DNA from: Aequorivita antarctica
GTDB taxonomy: Bacteria; Bacteroidota; Bacteroidia; Flavobacteriales; Flavobacteriaceae
NCBI RefSeq assembly: GCF_007997155.1
Contig: NZ_VORT01000009.1
Span: 62,001 to 126,000 of the forward strand
Direction: 5' to 3'
DNA: 64,000 bases
Translations under genes and position numbers: made by a program
Notes under the pieces: model-generated
Database searches by the model: none
What the model was told of the DNA's origin: nothing
What the model saw: only the letters and a program-made list of their open reading frames with translations
Shown: positions 17,428 to 25,992 of the stretch, one piece after another
Layout of the letters: each line of letters starts with the position of its first letter
How positions within the stretch are numbered: position 1 is the stretch's first letter

Positions 17428-18855
17428 TTATATACTTTCAGCTAATTCCAGCGCCTTTGTGAGTGCGCCCAATTTGTTATAAACTTCCTGTAATTCATTT
17501 TCTTCGTTGCTTTCTGAAACCACTCCAGCTCCAGCTTGATAATGTAAAGTATGGTTTTTACTCACAAAAGAACGAATGATAATTGCGTGATTAAAATTGC
17601 CGCTGAAATCCATAAAACCAATGGCGCCACCGTAAAATTCGCGACTTCTATTTTCATATTTTTCCAGCAATTGCAGCGCTTTGTGTTTTGGCGCACCGCT
17701 CAAGGTTCCTGCGGGAAACGTGTCCGCAACTATCTGCATTGTTATAGTTTCTGGATTTTTTGTTGCCGTAACCTTGCTCACCAAATGAATAACGTGTGAA
17801 AAAAATTGAACCTCACGATACGTTTCTACTTTCACATTTGTTCCGTGGCGACTTAAATCGTTTCGTGCCAAGTCAACCAGCATAACGTGTTCGCTATTTT
17901 CTTTTTTGTCTTCGGAAAGTCTTTTGGCTAGTTCCGCATCCTGTTCGTCATTTCCGGTGCGTTTGAAAGTTCCGGCTATTGGATGAATTTCGGCCCGATT
18001 TCCTTTTACAATTAATTGCGCTTCGGGAGAACTTCCAAAGATTTTAAAATTTCCGTAATCAAAATAGAAAAGGTAGGGCGAAGGATTTACGCTTCGCAAA
18101 GCTCTGTAAACATTAAATTCATCACCTGTGAATTTTTGGGAAAATCGTTTGCTTGGAACAATTTGGAACACATCGCCACGCTGGCAGTGTCCCTTACATT
18201 TTCGAACCAAAGCTTTAAAATCTTCGTCATTTAAATTTGTAGTTCTATCTCCGTTTATTTTAAAAGGATATTCCGCGAAACTCTTCGACTTTAAGATTTG
18301 TTCAATCTGCGGAATGTTGTTTTCAGAATCAAAACAGTGCGCAAAAATATAGGCTTCGTTGTTGAAATGGTTTATTGCGATTATATTTTGATAAACTGCA
18401 TAATACAGATCGGGCATTTCTAGATTCTCTTCTTTTTTATGAAGTTCAATATCTTCAAAATACCGCACTGCATCAAAAGCCATAAAGCCGAAAAGACCAT
18501 TGTTGATGAACTTGAAATTGCTTGCTTCTCCCTTCGCTAAAGCTTCGGAAGACAGAACCGAAGAAAAAGAAGAAGCAAATTCATCTAAAACTTTTGGGAC
18601 ATTTGTGCTTTCAGTAATTCTGGTTTCAAGACTTTTTCCATCCGGAAAATGCTGAAATATGGTTTCATTTTCAACTTTTATGGAAGCAATCGGATTCAAA
18701 CAGATATAGCTGAAACTATTGTCGTTAGCGTGATAGTCGCTACTTTCCAGCAAAAGGCTATTCGGAAATTTGTCGCGCAACCGCAAATACACGGAAACGG
18801 GCGTGAGGGTATCTGCCAATAGTTTTTTTGAATGTGTTTTTAAGTTGTATTTCAT
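17428..18855 (-). CDS. trpE: Anthranilate synthase component I
   Basis: 475 residues, first enzyme of Trp synthesis (chorismate to anthranilate). The LLESSDYH segment matches the Trp feedback site. The chorismate-binding domain fills the C-terminal half, with FQIVPSKRF, EIHPIAGTFKRTG, ENSEHVMLVDLARND and FPAGTLSGAPK. First gene of trpEGDCFBA. A terminator ends 23 nt upstream of the ATG, so its expression depends on the leader attenuator. Confidence 0.98.
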   Translation of the reverse strand: MKYNLKTHSKKLLADTLTPVSVYLRLRDKFPNSLLLESSDYHANDNSFSYICLNPIASIKVENETIFQHFPDGKSLETRITESTNVPKVLDEFASSFSSVLSSEALAKGEASNFKFINNGLFGFMAFDAVRYFEDIELHKKEENLEMPDLYYAVYQNIIAINHFNNEAYIFAHCFDSENNIPQIEQILKSKSFAEYPFKINGDRTTNLNDEDFKALVRKCKGHCQRGDVFQIVPSKRFSQKFTGDEFNVYRALRSVNPSPYLFYFDYGNFKIFGSSPEAQLIVKGNRAEIHPIAGTFKRTGNDEQDAELAKRLSEDKKENSEHVMLVDLARNDLSRHGTNVKVETYREVQFFSHVIHLVSKVTATKNPETITMQIVADTFPAGTLSGAPKHKALQLLEKYENRSREFYGGAIGFMDFSGNFNHAIIIRSFVSKNHTLHYQAGAGVVSESNEENELQEVYNKLGALTKALELAESI

Positions 18856-18878
18856 TTTAAAATTTCAATTTATGCAAT

Positions 18879-18912
18879 AAAAAAAAGGCTTGTCGTGATT
18901 GACAAGCCTTTT
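18879..18912 (-). terminator. Attenuator terminator of the trp operon
   Basis: On the minus strand a 12-bp perfect stem (AAAAGGCTTGTC with GACAAGCCTTTT) and 6-nt loop AATCAC end in a run of eight U. It lies between trpL and trpE, so transcription would stop before trpE unless the hairpin is prevented. Confidence 0.92.
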
Positions 18913-18949
18913 CGTATATTTTTAATACCATAGGTGTTCAGTTCACGAC
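18892..18949 (-). promoter_or_regulatory. Predicted antiterminator pairing of the trp attenuator
   Basis: GTCGTGA at 18943-18949 (minus strand), which contains the trpL stop codon, is complementary to TCACGAC at 18892-18898, which spans the terminator loop and its 3' arm. Pairing of these seven bases would block the terminator. A ribosome stalled at the Trp codons leaves the first segment free; one that reaches the stop codon covers it. Confidence 0.7.
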
Positions 18950-18999
18950 GTTTTTCGTAAAGTAGACCACCACCAAGTATTTGTTGTAAATGTTTTCAT
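18943..18999 (-). CDS. trpL: trp operon leader peptide
   Basis: An 18-codon ORF from ATG at 18999 encodes MKTFTTNTWWWSTLRKTS. Three consecutive Trp codons sit at positions 9-11, followed by a stop that overlaps the antiterminator segment. The terminator begins about 30 nt later and trpE follows. The ATG lies just after a promoter -7 box, so the 5' leader is very short (about 6 nt). The layout is that of a classical ribosome-stalling attenuator: with low Trp-tRNA, the ribosome stalls at WWW and lets the operon be read. The match of codons, hairpin and context makes chance unlikely. Confidence 0.9.
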   Translation of the reverse strand: MKTFTTNTWWWSTLRKTS

Positions 19000-19010
19000 T
19001 GTTTCGGGTT

Positions 19011-19018
19011 CAAAGATA
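19011..19018 (-). promoter_or_regulatory. -7 promoter box of the trp operon
   Basis: TATCTTTG on the minus strand fits TAnnTTTG and sits 12 bp before the trpL ATG. A clear -33 TTG is not seen. A 16-bp palindrome (TAAGATT-ct-AATCTTA type, 19058-19073) about 40 bp upstream could be an operator. The remaining spacer up to 19242 is AT-rich with nothing else recognisable. Confidence 0.7.
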
Positions 19019-19242
19019 TATTTTTTTTGGAAGACATTATTATTATACTGAAAACTTTAAGATTCTAATCTTAGTTTACTATTAAATGATGGAAAATTTT
19101 AAATAGAAATTATGAGAAACTTTTCTTTTAAAGACAGTACTATTAACAAGAAGTTAATCATTGAAATCCCAGACTAATTTGTTTTCGGTTTTTATATGAA
19201 TAAACCCTTCGCATTTATTATTTTTACCAAAAATTTTATAAA

Positions 19243-19554
19243 ATGGCAGACTTAACTCAACAGCAGTGGAGTGAACAATGTGAGAAGGACGATAATGCAG
19301 TAATTTTAGACGTTCGAACAGATGCCGAATTTGATGAAGGCTACATTCCGGGTGCATTGCAGATTGATATTTTTAATGGGGCAGAATTTCTTAAACGCGC
19401 AAAAGCATTAGATCCTGAAAAAAACTATTACGTTTATTGCCGTTCTGGCGGCAGAAGTGGTCAGGCCTGTATGTTACTAAATTCCATAGGAGTGAAAAAC
19501 GCATACAATTTAAAAGGCGGAATTATTGAGTGGAAAGGTGAAATAAACAATTAA
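19243..19554 (+). CDS. Cytoplasmic single-domain rhodanese
   Basis: 103 residues, one rhodanese domain without a signal peptide. The active-site loop is YCRSGGRSGQ with Cys66 as the sulfur carrier; VILDVRTDAEFDEGYIPGALQIDI is the usual substrate-side motif. Role is persulfide or sulfane-sulfur transfer; partner unknown. A second, exported rhodanese follows 11 bp later. Confidence 0.93.
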   Translation: MADLTQQQWSEQCEKDDNAVILDVRTDAEFDEGYIPGALQIDIFNGAEFLKRAKALDPEKNYYVYCRSGGRSGQACMLLNSIGVKNAYNLKGGIIEWKGEINN

Positions 19555-19565
19555 TCTAAATAATT

Positions 19566-19964
19566 ATGAAAAATATAGCTATCCTTTTTGGACTTACTTT
19601 TATTCTTTTTTTTACAGCCTGTAAAGACAAAAGTGTTGCGCAGGAAATCCAAGTTTTAACTCCCAAGGAATTTCACGATGCAATTGCAGGCAAGAAGGAT
19701 GTTCAGTTGGTTGACGTTCGTACTCCTGAAGAATTTGCAGAAGGACACCTTGAAAACGCGCTGAATATAAATATTTCAGAGACCGATTTTATCACAGAAG
19801 CTGAAAAGTTAAATTTAGATGAACCAATTTATCTTTATTGCCGAAGTGGAAAAAGAAGCGCCAAAGCTGCTTTGATTTTAAAAGACGTTGGCTTTAAGGA
19901 AATTTATGATATGAAAGGTGGTTTCTTGCATTGGGAAGCCGACGGACTTCAAAATAAAAACTAA
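19566..19964 (+). CDS. Rhodanese-domain lipoprotein
   Basis: 132 residues. A lipoprotein signal (FILFFTAC, lipid Cys19) is followed by one rhodanese domain with YCRSGKRS and catalytic Cys92. It is likely anchored in the envelope. It forms a two-gene unit with the cytoplasmic rhodanese upstream, pairing sulfur handling on both sides of the inner membrane. Confidence 0.93.
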   Translation: MKNIAILFGLTFILFFTACKDKSVAQEIQVLTPKEFHDAIAGKKDVQLVDVRTPEEFAEGHLENALNINISETDFITEAEKLNLDEPIYLYCRSGKRSAKAALILKDVGFKEIYDMKGGFLHWEADGLQNKN

Positions 19965-20031
19965 ATTTCCTTCTTAATTTTTTAACGTAGTGAGTCTTCG
20001 GTAGTTAAACTAGCGCCAAAGTACTTCCTGT

Positions 20032-20451
20032 GTGAGCATTTCAATGCAATCTCTTCGTAACTTCAATAGTGCTATGGAAAACGAGGAGGAAATACTGTAT
20101 AGGGAAATGCGAAATCTTATTGCGTTGAGCTGTCGTTTTAACAAACGACCCTCGGGGGAATTCTATAAGTTCCACCGAACCTTTTTGATCTATTTCTTCA
20201 ATATAGTTGATGTCAATATTGACTACAAAACTAAAATAATTTCCATTTGGAATACCAAACCCCTGCCCGCAAACCCCGTTAGACTTTTTGATTTAAATGA
20301 AGCAGTTGCCGCTAAAGTTACATATTCAGACTTGGAGGAAACGCTAATGGGGTGTCTTGAAGAAGGACAACTTCAGAATGATTTCTACGAAAGATTACTA
20401 TTGAAATTTGGACATAATCCCATTGATGAAGGGGATTCTTTAAGTGCTTAA
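20032..20451 (+). CDS. Conserved hypothetical protein, about 135 aa
   Basis: The reading frame can start at GTG 20032 or ATG 20044 (MQSLRNFNS); I favour the ATG. The product is soluble, without signal peptide or membrane helix, and rich in charged and aromatic residues (GEFYKFHRTFLIYFFNIVDVNIDYKTKIISIW). I do not recognise the family. It converges on the DUF3570 gene with only 1 bp between the stops and shares no obvious function with it. Confidence 0.7.
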   Translation: MSISMQSLRNFNSAMENEEEILYREMRNLIALSCRFNKRPSGEFYKFHRTFLIYFFNIVDVNIDYKTKIISIWNTKPLPANPVRLFDLNEAVAAKVTYSDLEETLMGCLEEGQLQNDFYERLLLKFGHNPIDEGDSLSA

Positions 20452-20452
20452 A

Positions 20453-21688
20453 TTAATTTCCAATAAACTTAAACCCTGCCGAAATAAGGCTATAGTTCAA
20501 ACCGCTGTCCCGTTTGTAATAATCGTATTTTAAATCTATACTTTTCAGTCCAAATTTCAGCAATCTAAACTTTGTGAAAATATCTGTATAGCCAATTCCA
20601 AAACCGTATTGGTTTGCTGAGAATTTAGATAAATCATAATCTGAAGTGTAAAATTCATCTGTTGATAACGCTACTTCATAGGGGTAAAAGTAATCTGCTG
20701 CGGTCTGATTGTAAAAACGATAACTTGGATACAAAGTAAATTTATCTGTGATTTTTATAGGAACTTCAATGCTCGCCGTGTGCGAATTAATCCCCCAATC
20801 ATCAGAATAGTAGCGATAATAGGTTCTTACTACAAACATTTCATTTATAAAATAATTTAACCTTCCACCAATTGCTGTTTTGAAACGCGTATCAGGCAAT
20901 CTTTCAATATCATCCGCCAACTGAAAGTTTTCACGAAAACGATCTGGAAGGTCGCTAAAATATACCCTTTGAAAAGGTGTGGACAGTAAACCTTGCTGTT
21001 GTACTAAATCCAGTGAAAGGGATCCCTGTAAACTTTTTGAAAGTATCTGTGAAAAACCAAAACCTATAGAATAGGAATTTCTGTTTTTCTTGTCTAAACC
21101 ATTAAAAGTTGAAGACTGTCGAAGTTCTATTGGGTATAGTAGTTTCCAAGTGTCTAAATAAACATTTGCGTGCACACTTAACTCTGTATTCTTTTCATTG
21201 AAAAGCTTTGTGTAGTTTCCGCCAAAACCGAATGAAAAATAATCAAACTCTGAAGAAACGGAAACTTTAGCGCTTACAATATCATTTCTATCATCGCTCC
21301 TGTGTGAATAGCTAAAATTGCCACCCGCCCAAAGATCGCTAGCTGAAGCCCCTGAAGACGATACATAAGGATCTGCAGGGCTATTACCATCAAATGGGTC
21401 GATATTACTTGATGAGGCTGATGTGTATGCGGAAACACCAGCGTCAATTGTTAATACATCGTCGTCATTTAAAGGAATTGCAACCACTATTGTAGGGGTA
21501 AAATCTGTAAGTTTTTCTGAACCTATACCACCACTTACTGCGGCATTATTGCCATCTTGACTGTAGAAGCTTGTTAGAAAATCTACTTCGCTGGCTTCGA
21601 GTACTCGTTTTTTATAAGTAGAAGTGGAATCCTGCGCAAAGACTGTTGCTGAAAACAGAATGATAAATAAACTAATTGTGTATTTCAT
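20453..21688 (-). CDS. DUF3570 outer-membrane beta-barrel protein
   Basis: 411 residues from ATG at 21688, chosen because a signal peptide (MKYTISLFIILFSATVFAQ) begins there; the frame is open further upstream. The early segment VLEASEVDFLTSFYSQDGNNAAVSGGIGSEKLTDFTPTIVVAIPL is the DUF3570 hallmark, followed by about 14-16 amphipathic strands and a barrel-type ending (SAGFKFIGN). It is the last gene of a four-gene operon with thioredoxin, ApbE and DUF4266, and is the only one expected in the outer membrane. Confidence 0.9.
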   Translation of the reverse strand: MKYTISLFIILFSATVFAQDSTSTYKKRVLEASEVDFLTSFYSQDGNNAAVSGGIGSEKLTDFTPTIVVAIPLNDDDVLTIDAGVSAYTSASSSNIDPFDGNSPADPYVSSSGASASDLWAGGNFSYSHRSDDRNDIVSAKVSVSSEFDYFSFGFGGNYTKLFNEKNTELSVHANVYLDTWKLLYPIELRQSSTFNGLDKKNRNSYSIGFGFSQILSKSLQGSLSLDLVQQQGLLSTPFQRVYFSDLPDRFRENFQLADDIERLPDTRFKTAIGGRLNYFINEMFVVRTYYRYYSDDWGINSHTASIEVPIKITDKFTLYPSYRFYNQTAADYFYPYEVALSTDEFYTSDYDLSKFSANQYGFGIGYTDIFTKFRLLKFGLKSIDLKYDYYKRDSGLNYSLISAGFKFIGN

Positions 21689-21695
21689 AAATTCT

Positions 21696-21911
21696 TTAAT
21701 TACAGCCGCAACCGCCACCAGTTTTACCTCCGTTAGCACCTGAGGCAGCTTCACGATATGCCTGTGCGTTAATCTCGAACCTGTCCGCGGGTTTGTCTCC
21801 CAAAACCATATCGGGATCATTGAGTTTCACTTTTTCGTATTCTTTTACAACTGTACAAGAATTCAAAGTTCCCAATGTTATGATTGCTGAAAGCAGTAAT
21901 AGCTTTTTCAT
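21696..21911 (-). CDS. DUF4266 small lipoprotein with C-terminal Cys motif
   Basis: 71 residues: lipoprotein signal (TLGTLNSC), then VKEYEKVKLNDPDMVLGD, typical of DUF4266, and a Gly-rich tail SGANGGKTGGGCGCN with two cysteines. The tail could bind metal, form a disulfide, or accept a flavin from the ApbE encoded next door (the SGA triplet faintly resembles ApbE target motifs); this is speculation. It is 15 bp downstream of apbE and 7 bp upstream of the barrel gene. Confidence 0.88.
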   Translation of the reverse strand: MKKLLLLSAIITLGTLNSCTVVKEYEKVKLNDPDMVLGDKPADRFEINAQAYREAASGANGGKTGGGCGCN

Positions 21912-21926
21912 ATTTTTTTAGGCTTT

Positions 21927-22916
21927 CTAGTTTTTTAAAGTTTCAATTTCTATATTTTTTGAAGTGAAAATCTCACCTTTTTCATCAATAACAATGCATT
22001 CTATTTTTGGTAATTGATTTATAAAATCAATCCCAACATCCTTTCCCATTACAAAGATAGAAGTGGCCAGAGCATCGGCAATTTCGGCTTTTGGAGCAAA
22101 TACTGTGGCGCTTATAATTCCGGTGGCGGGATACCCTGTGCGTGGATCAATAATGTGGGTATAGCGAACACCGTTAAATGTAACGTATTTCTCGTAATTG
22201 CCGGAGGTAACCACAGCATTATCTTTTAATGGCAATAGTGCAAAGGCTTTATTTTTATCCATTGGGTTGGTGATGGCCACTTTCCAAAACTCCCCATCGG
22301 GTTGTTTTCCCCAGGTGTTCATATCTCCTGAAGCATTTATTATTCCTGCACTAACACCTTTTTCCATTAAAAGTTTTTTGGCTTTGTCGGCCGCATATCC
22401 TTTTCCAATGCCGCCAAAACCTATTTTCATTCCTTCCAACTTCAGAAAAACAGTAAAGTTTTCAGGGTCGAGAATAATATTTTGATACCCAATTTTTGCA
22501 ACGGATTGTTTTATAGCTTCTTCGGAAGGCATTTGGGTCATGCTGCCGTCGAATTTCCAGATTTTATCCATGGAAGCAAAACTGATGTCAAATGCGCCTT
22601 CGGTCAATTTAGAAATCTCAACGGAACGCCCTATTAAATTGTAGAGTTCTTCATCAACCTTTATGGGTTTTATTCCGGCATTTCTATTTATTTCTGAAGT
22701 TTGCGAAGCTGGATCCCAAGAGGAAATTAGTTTTTCAATTCGAGTTATTTCCCCAACTGCAATATCAATATAACTGTTTGCTTCTGTTAAATCTTTTGCA
22801 ATGACTGTAATTTCAAAACGGCTGCCCATCAATTTTAGGGTGCGTTTGAAAATTTCCTGTGCAAAAATTGAATTCACACAAAGTAGTGCAATGCATAAAA
22901 GGGCTATTTTTTTCAA
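21927..22916 (-). CDS. apbE: FAD:protein FMN transferase
   Basis: 329 residues with a signal peptide (IALLCIALLCVNSIFAQ). ApbE moves FMN from FAD onto Ser/Thr of extracytoplasmic proteins. Family marks: LMGSRFEITV, ISSWDPASQTSEINRNAG, GGIGKGYAADKA, ASGDMNTWG and THIIDPRTGYP. It follows the thioredoxin gene by 1 bp. No RnfG, NqrC or FMN-bind protein is in view, so its target may be the DUF4266 lipoprotein or a protein encoded elsewhere. Confidence 0.95.
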   Translation of the reverse strand: MKKIALLCIALLCVNSIFAQEIFKRTLKLMGSRFEITVIAKDLTEANSYIDIAVGEITRIEKLISSWDPASQTSEINRNAGIKPIKVDEELYNLIGRSVEISKLTEGAFDISFASMDKIWKFDGSMTQMPSEEAIKQSVAKIGYQNIILDPENFTVFLKLEGMKIGFGGIGKGYAADKAKKLLMEKGVSAGIINASGDMNTWGKQPDGEFWKVAITNPMDKNKAFALLPLKDNAVVTSGNYEKYVTFNGVRYTHIIDPRTGYPATGIISATVFAPKAEIADALATSIFVMGKDVGIDFINQLPKIECIVIDEKGEIFTSKNIEIETLKN

Positions 22917-22917
22917 A

Positions 22918-23355
22918 CTATTTTACAAACGATTTAAGTTTTTCTATATAAGTTTTTGGCGAAGTTTTTTCGTAACCTGTTTCTCCCAAAACATTCCCTT
23001 CTTTGTCAAGAACCACTACGAATGGAAAGTAGCCTTGTTTGTTGTATTTTTCGGCAAGTTGATTATTTTTTTGCTGTTGTTCATCGGGCAGGGCATTTAT
23101 CTTTTTCCTAGGAAAATCTGCTTGCAACATAACAAAATTTTCTTTTGCATATGCCTTGAATTCATCGGCACTCCATATTTCCCGATCTAGTTTTATACAC
23201 GGTGCGCACCAATCACTTCCCTGAAAAACTAATATGATGGGACGATTTTCTTCGGAAGAAATTTGTTTTGCGGTTTCAAAATCGGTTTGCCATTCTTGGG
23301 CGGAGACTGTTATTGAGAATACAATAGCAGCAAATGATAAAATTATTTTCTTCAT
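22918..23355 (-). CDS. Secreted thioredoxin-fold protein
   Basis: 145 residues with a signal peptide (FAAIVFSITVSAQ). The thioredoxin domain contains GSDWCAPC with a CxxC active site and a cis-Pro region YFPFVVVLD. Likely a periplasmic thiol reductase or disulfide carrier. As first gene of the apbE operon it may keep the DUF4266 cysteines reduced. Confidence 0.92.
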   Translation of the reverse strand: MKKIILSFAAIVFSITVSAQEWQTDFETAKQISSEENRPIILVFQGSDWCAPCIKLDREIWSADEFKAYAKENFVMLQADFPRKKINALPDEQQQKNNQLAEKYNKQGYFPFVVVLDKEGNVLGETGYEKTSPKTYIEKLKSFVK

Positions 23356-23469
23356 TGGGGAGTTAAATATTTTTTAAAAACGTAGTAGTCTAAAATATAT
23401 TGGGCTTTAGTCAATATATTTTTAATAAACTTACATCTTCAAAACCATTTTTTCAATTTTAAATTCCTG

Positions 23470-23477
23470 TAAATTTG
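23470..23477 (+). promoter_or_regulatory. -7 promoter box of ctlX
   Basis: TAAATTTG fits TAnnTTTG and lies 19 bp before the TTG start of the ctlX-like gene. The -33 element is weak. Confidence 0.6.
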
Positions 23478-23496
23478 TAGCCTAAAATTTCTTCAA

Positions 23497-24429
23497 TTGG
23501 CAAAACAAATCACAGATACAATCGTAATGATTCGCCCAGTTGCGTTCCGTATGAACGAGCAAACAGCGGTCAATAATTTTTTTCAGGAAGACATAGCGCT
23601 TAAAAATGCTGAAATTAATGCCCAAGCACAGGCTGAATTTGATGACTTCGTACAAAAACTTCGCAACGTGGGTGTAAATGTGATTGTTGAAAACGATGAT
23701 TTAAGGATGGATACACCAGATTCCATTTTTCCAAATAACTGGATCAGTTTTCACGAAAATGGGGATATTGGCCTTTACCCGATGTTTGCCGAAAATCGAC
23801 GCCGCGAAAGACGTGAAGATGTTTTAATCCGTTTGGAAAGCGAAGGTTTCGTCATTAATAATGTTTACGATTATACTCCAGCGGAAGACGAAGGGGTTTT
23901 TCTGGAAGGTACTGGAAGCCTATTGCTTGACCGCGTAAATCATAAGGCTTATTGTGCGCTTTCTGCTCGTGCCGATGAAGACCTGTTAATTGAATTCTGC
24001 GAAGATTTTGAATACTTGCCCGTAATCTTTACCGCAAACCAAACAGTTGGTGGCAAGCGTGTACCAATCTACCACACCAATGTAATGATGTGTCTTGCGG
24101 AAAAATTCTGCGTAATTTGCTTGGACTCAATAGACAATGCCGCTGAAAAGAAAAATGTTGTACAGCATTTAAAAAAAGACGGGAAGGAAATCATCAAGAT
24201 AACCGAAGCGCAAATGCATCATTTTGCTGGTAATATGCTTCAACTTCAGGGCAAGGATAGAAAGTATTTGGTAATGAGCACTGCGGCCCATACAAGTTTA
24301 AATAAGGAACAAATTGCGGCAATCGAAAAACATTGTGAAATTTTGAGCAGCGATCTTACGACTATTGAAACTTGCGGCGGCGGAAGCGCACGCTGTATGA
24401 TGGCAGAAGTATTTCTTCCGAAGGAATAA
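23497..24429 (+). CDS. ctlX: Citrulline utilization hydrolase CtlX-like (amidinotransferase fold)
   Basis: 310 residues from a TTG start, chosen because the family usually begins about ten residues before MIRP; the first ATG (23527) would give 300 residues. MIRPVAFRMNEQTAVNNFFQ, IFPNNWISFHENG, and the C-terminal CGGGSARCMMAEVF with the nucleophile Cys match CtlX, related to arginine deiminase and dimethylarginine hydrolase. Its reaction is thought to be citrulline or related guanidine-compound hydrolysis. Single gene, with its own promoter. Confidence 0.88.
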   Translation: MAKQITDTIVMIRPVAFRMNEQTAVNNFFQEDIALKNAEINAQAQAEFDDFVQKLRNVGVNVIVENDDLRMDTPDSIFPNNWISFHENGDIGLYPMFAENRRRERREDVLIRLESEGFVINNVYDYTPAEDEGVFLEGTGSLLLDRVNHKAYCALSARADEDLLIEFCEDFEYLPVIFTANQTVGGKRVPIYHTNVMMCLAEKFCVICLDSIDNAAEKKNVVQHLKKDGKEIIKITEAQMHHFAGNMLQLQGKDRKYLVMSTAAHTSLNKEQIAAIEKHCEILSSDLTTIETCGGGSARCMMAEVFLPKE

Positions 24430-24431
24430 GT

Positions 24432-25865
24432 TTAGACCAAAGCTTCTTTTTTGGTAATATTCTTAATCATTCCGCCAAATATGAAGTAGTGAAACGGAAG
24501 CATTAAATACCAGTAAAGCCTTCCCCACAAGCCTTTCGGCCGGAACGTGGCGGTTTGTATCAATTCATTTTTATCGTTAATGCAGAATTCCAGCCAAGCT
24601 TCTCCAGGTAATTTCATTTCAGCGAAAAGTAAGAGCCTTTTACTTTCCCTGTCTGCATAAAGTACGCGCCAAAAATCCAAAACATCACCCGTATAAATTT
24701 GATCAGGATGTGTTCTGCCGCGACGTAAACCAACCCCGCCAAAAATTTTATCCATAAAGCCCCGGATTTTCCAAAGTGAATTTCCGTAATACCAACCACG
24801 ATTTCCACCAATAGTCCAAATGTTGTCCAAAACCTTTTCGGGATTGTCAATTTTCAACACTTTTCTGTCTTTTAAACATCCGAATGTTGGCACTTGTATG
24901 TATTCTTTTAAATTCGAAATCCTGCCTGACACCAACGAATCTTTCCAACTTGAAATCACGAGATTTTGTTCAATTTTTATAAAGGCATTTTTGATGGCTT
25001 CTTCATAAGAAATGGGTTGGATATTTAAAATTTCCTGTAGTTTATTGTCTCTTGCAACAACTTCCATTTTCATACTGTCCACAAGGTTTACTGCAAGTTT
25101 ATAAGATGTTGAAGTGACGAAATACAACCAATAAGAAGACAAGCGCGGAGACATTATTGGAACAGAAATTATCCAGAGTTTCAGGCCGCGGATTTTAGAA
25201 TATTTCAGCAGCATTTCTTTATAGGTCAAAACATCGGGTCCACCAATGTCGAAAGACTGGTCAAAACATTTTTCATTGTTCAAGACGCCATAAAGAAATG
25301 CAATTACATCTCGAATTGCGATGGGTTGGATTTTGGTTTTCAACCATTTTGGTGCAACCATTACGGGTAGTTTTTCACATAAATCCCTGATTATTTCAAA
25401 CGAAGAACTACCACTTCCCACCACAATTCCTGCGCGTAAGACGGTGAGATGATAATTACCTTCGTATAAAATTTCTTCTACTTTTTTACGCGAAGAAAGA
25501 TGTTTGGAAAGTTGTTCTTCGTTTATAATTCCACTTAAATAAATAACCTGCTTCACAGAAGTTACAGCCATGTATTTATTGAAATTTTCAGCAGATTTAG
25601 CTTCAATTTGGTCAAAATTGCTATCAGCACCGCTCATGGAATGGATTAAATAATACGCGGCATCTATATCTTTCGGAAAGGATTCAAGGTTTACTTCTTC
25701 GGCAAAATCAACTTCAAATACGGTTACTTTTTTTGTGGTTTCTGGATCCAGTGGAAGTCGGTTCTTATCGCGAACCGCACAGATTATTTCATGTCCGTTT
25801 TCTAAAAGTTGGGGAAGCAAACGCATTCCAATATATCCATTAGCACCTGTGAGTAGAATTTTCAA
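24432..25865 (-). CDS. NAD(P)-binding SDR with C-terminal DUF2867 domain
   Basis: 477 residues. The N-terminal Rossmann domain has TGANGYIGMRLLPQLL (NAD(P) loop), AYYLIHSM and VIYLSGI, typical of atypical/extended SDRs. From ~320 a DUF2867 domain follows (NIWTIGGNRGWYYGNSLWKIRGFMDKIFGG; LRRGRTHPDQIYTGDVLDFWRV). The C-terminal segment LWGRLYWYLMLPFHYFIFGGMI is hydrophobic and may touch the membrane. Substrate unknown; convergent with ctlX. Confidence 0.9.
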   Translation of the reverse strand: MKILLTGANGYIGMRLLPQLLENGHEIICAVRDKNRLPLDPETTKKVTVFEVDFAEEVNLESFPKDIDAAYYLIHSMSGADSNFDQIEAKSAENFNKYMAVTSVKQVIYLSGIINEEQLSKHLSSRKKVEEILYEGNYHLTVLRAGIVVGSGSSSFEIIRDLCEKLPVMVAPKWLKTKIQPIAIRDVIAFLYGVLNNEKCFDQSFDIGGPDVLTYKEMLLKYSKIRGLKLWIISVPIMSPRLSSYWLYFVTSTSYKLAVNLVDSMKMEVVARDNKLQEILNIQPISYEEAIKNAFIKIEQNLVISSWKDSLVSGRISNLKEYIQVPTFGCLKDRKVLKIDNPEKVLDNIWTIGGNRGWYYGNSLWKIRGFMDKIFGGVGLRRGRTHPDQIYTGDVLDFWRVLYADRESKRLLLFAEMKLPGEAWLEFCINDKNELIQTATFRPKGLWGRLYWYLMLPFHYFIFGGMIKNITKKEALV

Positions 25866-25955
25866 TTTTGGAGATTTTGTTTAAAGATAGTTGATAATAA
25901 ATAAACGGTAGTTAAAAACCCGTTAAGTTATGGGCTAGCATATTTATCAAAATGG

Positions 25956-25963
25956 TATCTTTA
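25956..25963 (+). promoter_or_regulatory. Near-consensus -7 box
   Basis: TATCTTTA lies 29 bp before the start of the small membrane protein gene and differs from TAnnTTTG only at the last base. Confidence 0.45.
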
Positions 25964-25992
25964 AAACTTCAACCAAAAAAAAACCAAACTTT

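Noticed and set aside
19154-19357. 67-codon minus-strand ORF across the start of the rhodanese gene
   Set aside because: It lies antisense to the clear rhodanese N-terminus and to its upstream region and has no recognisable protein features.
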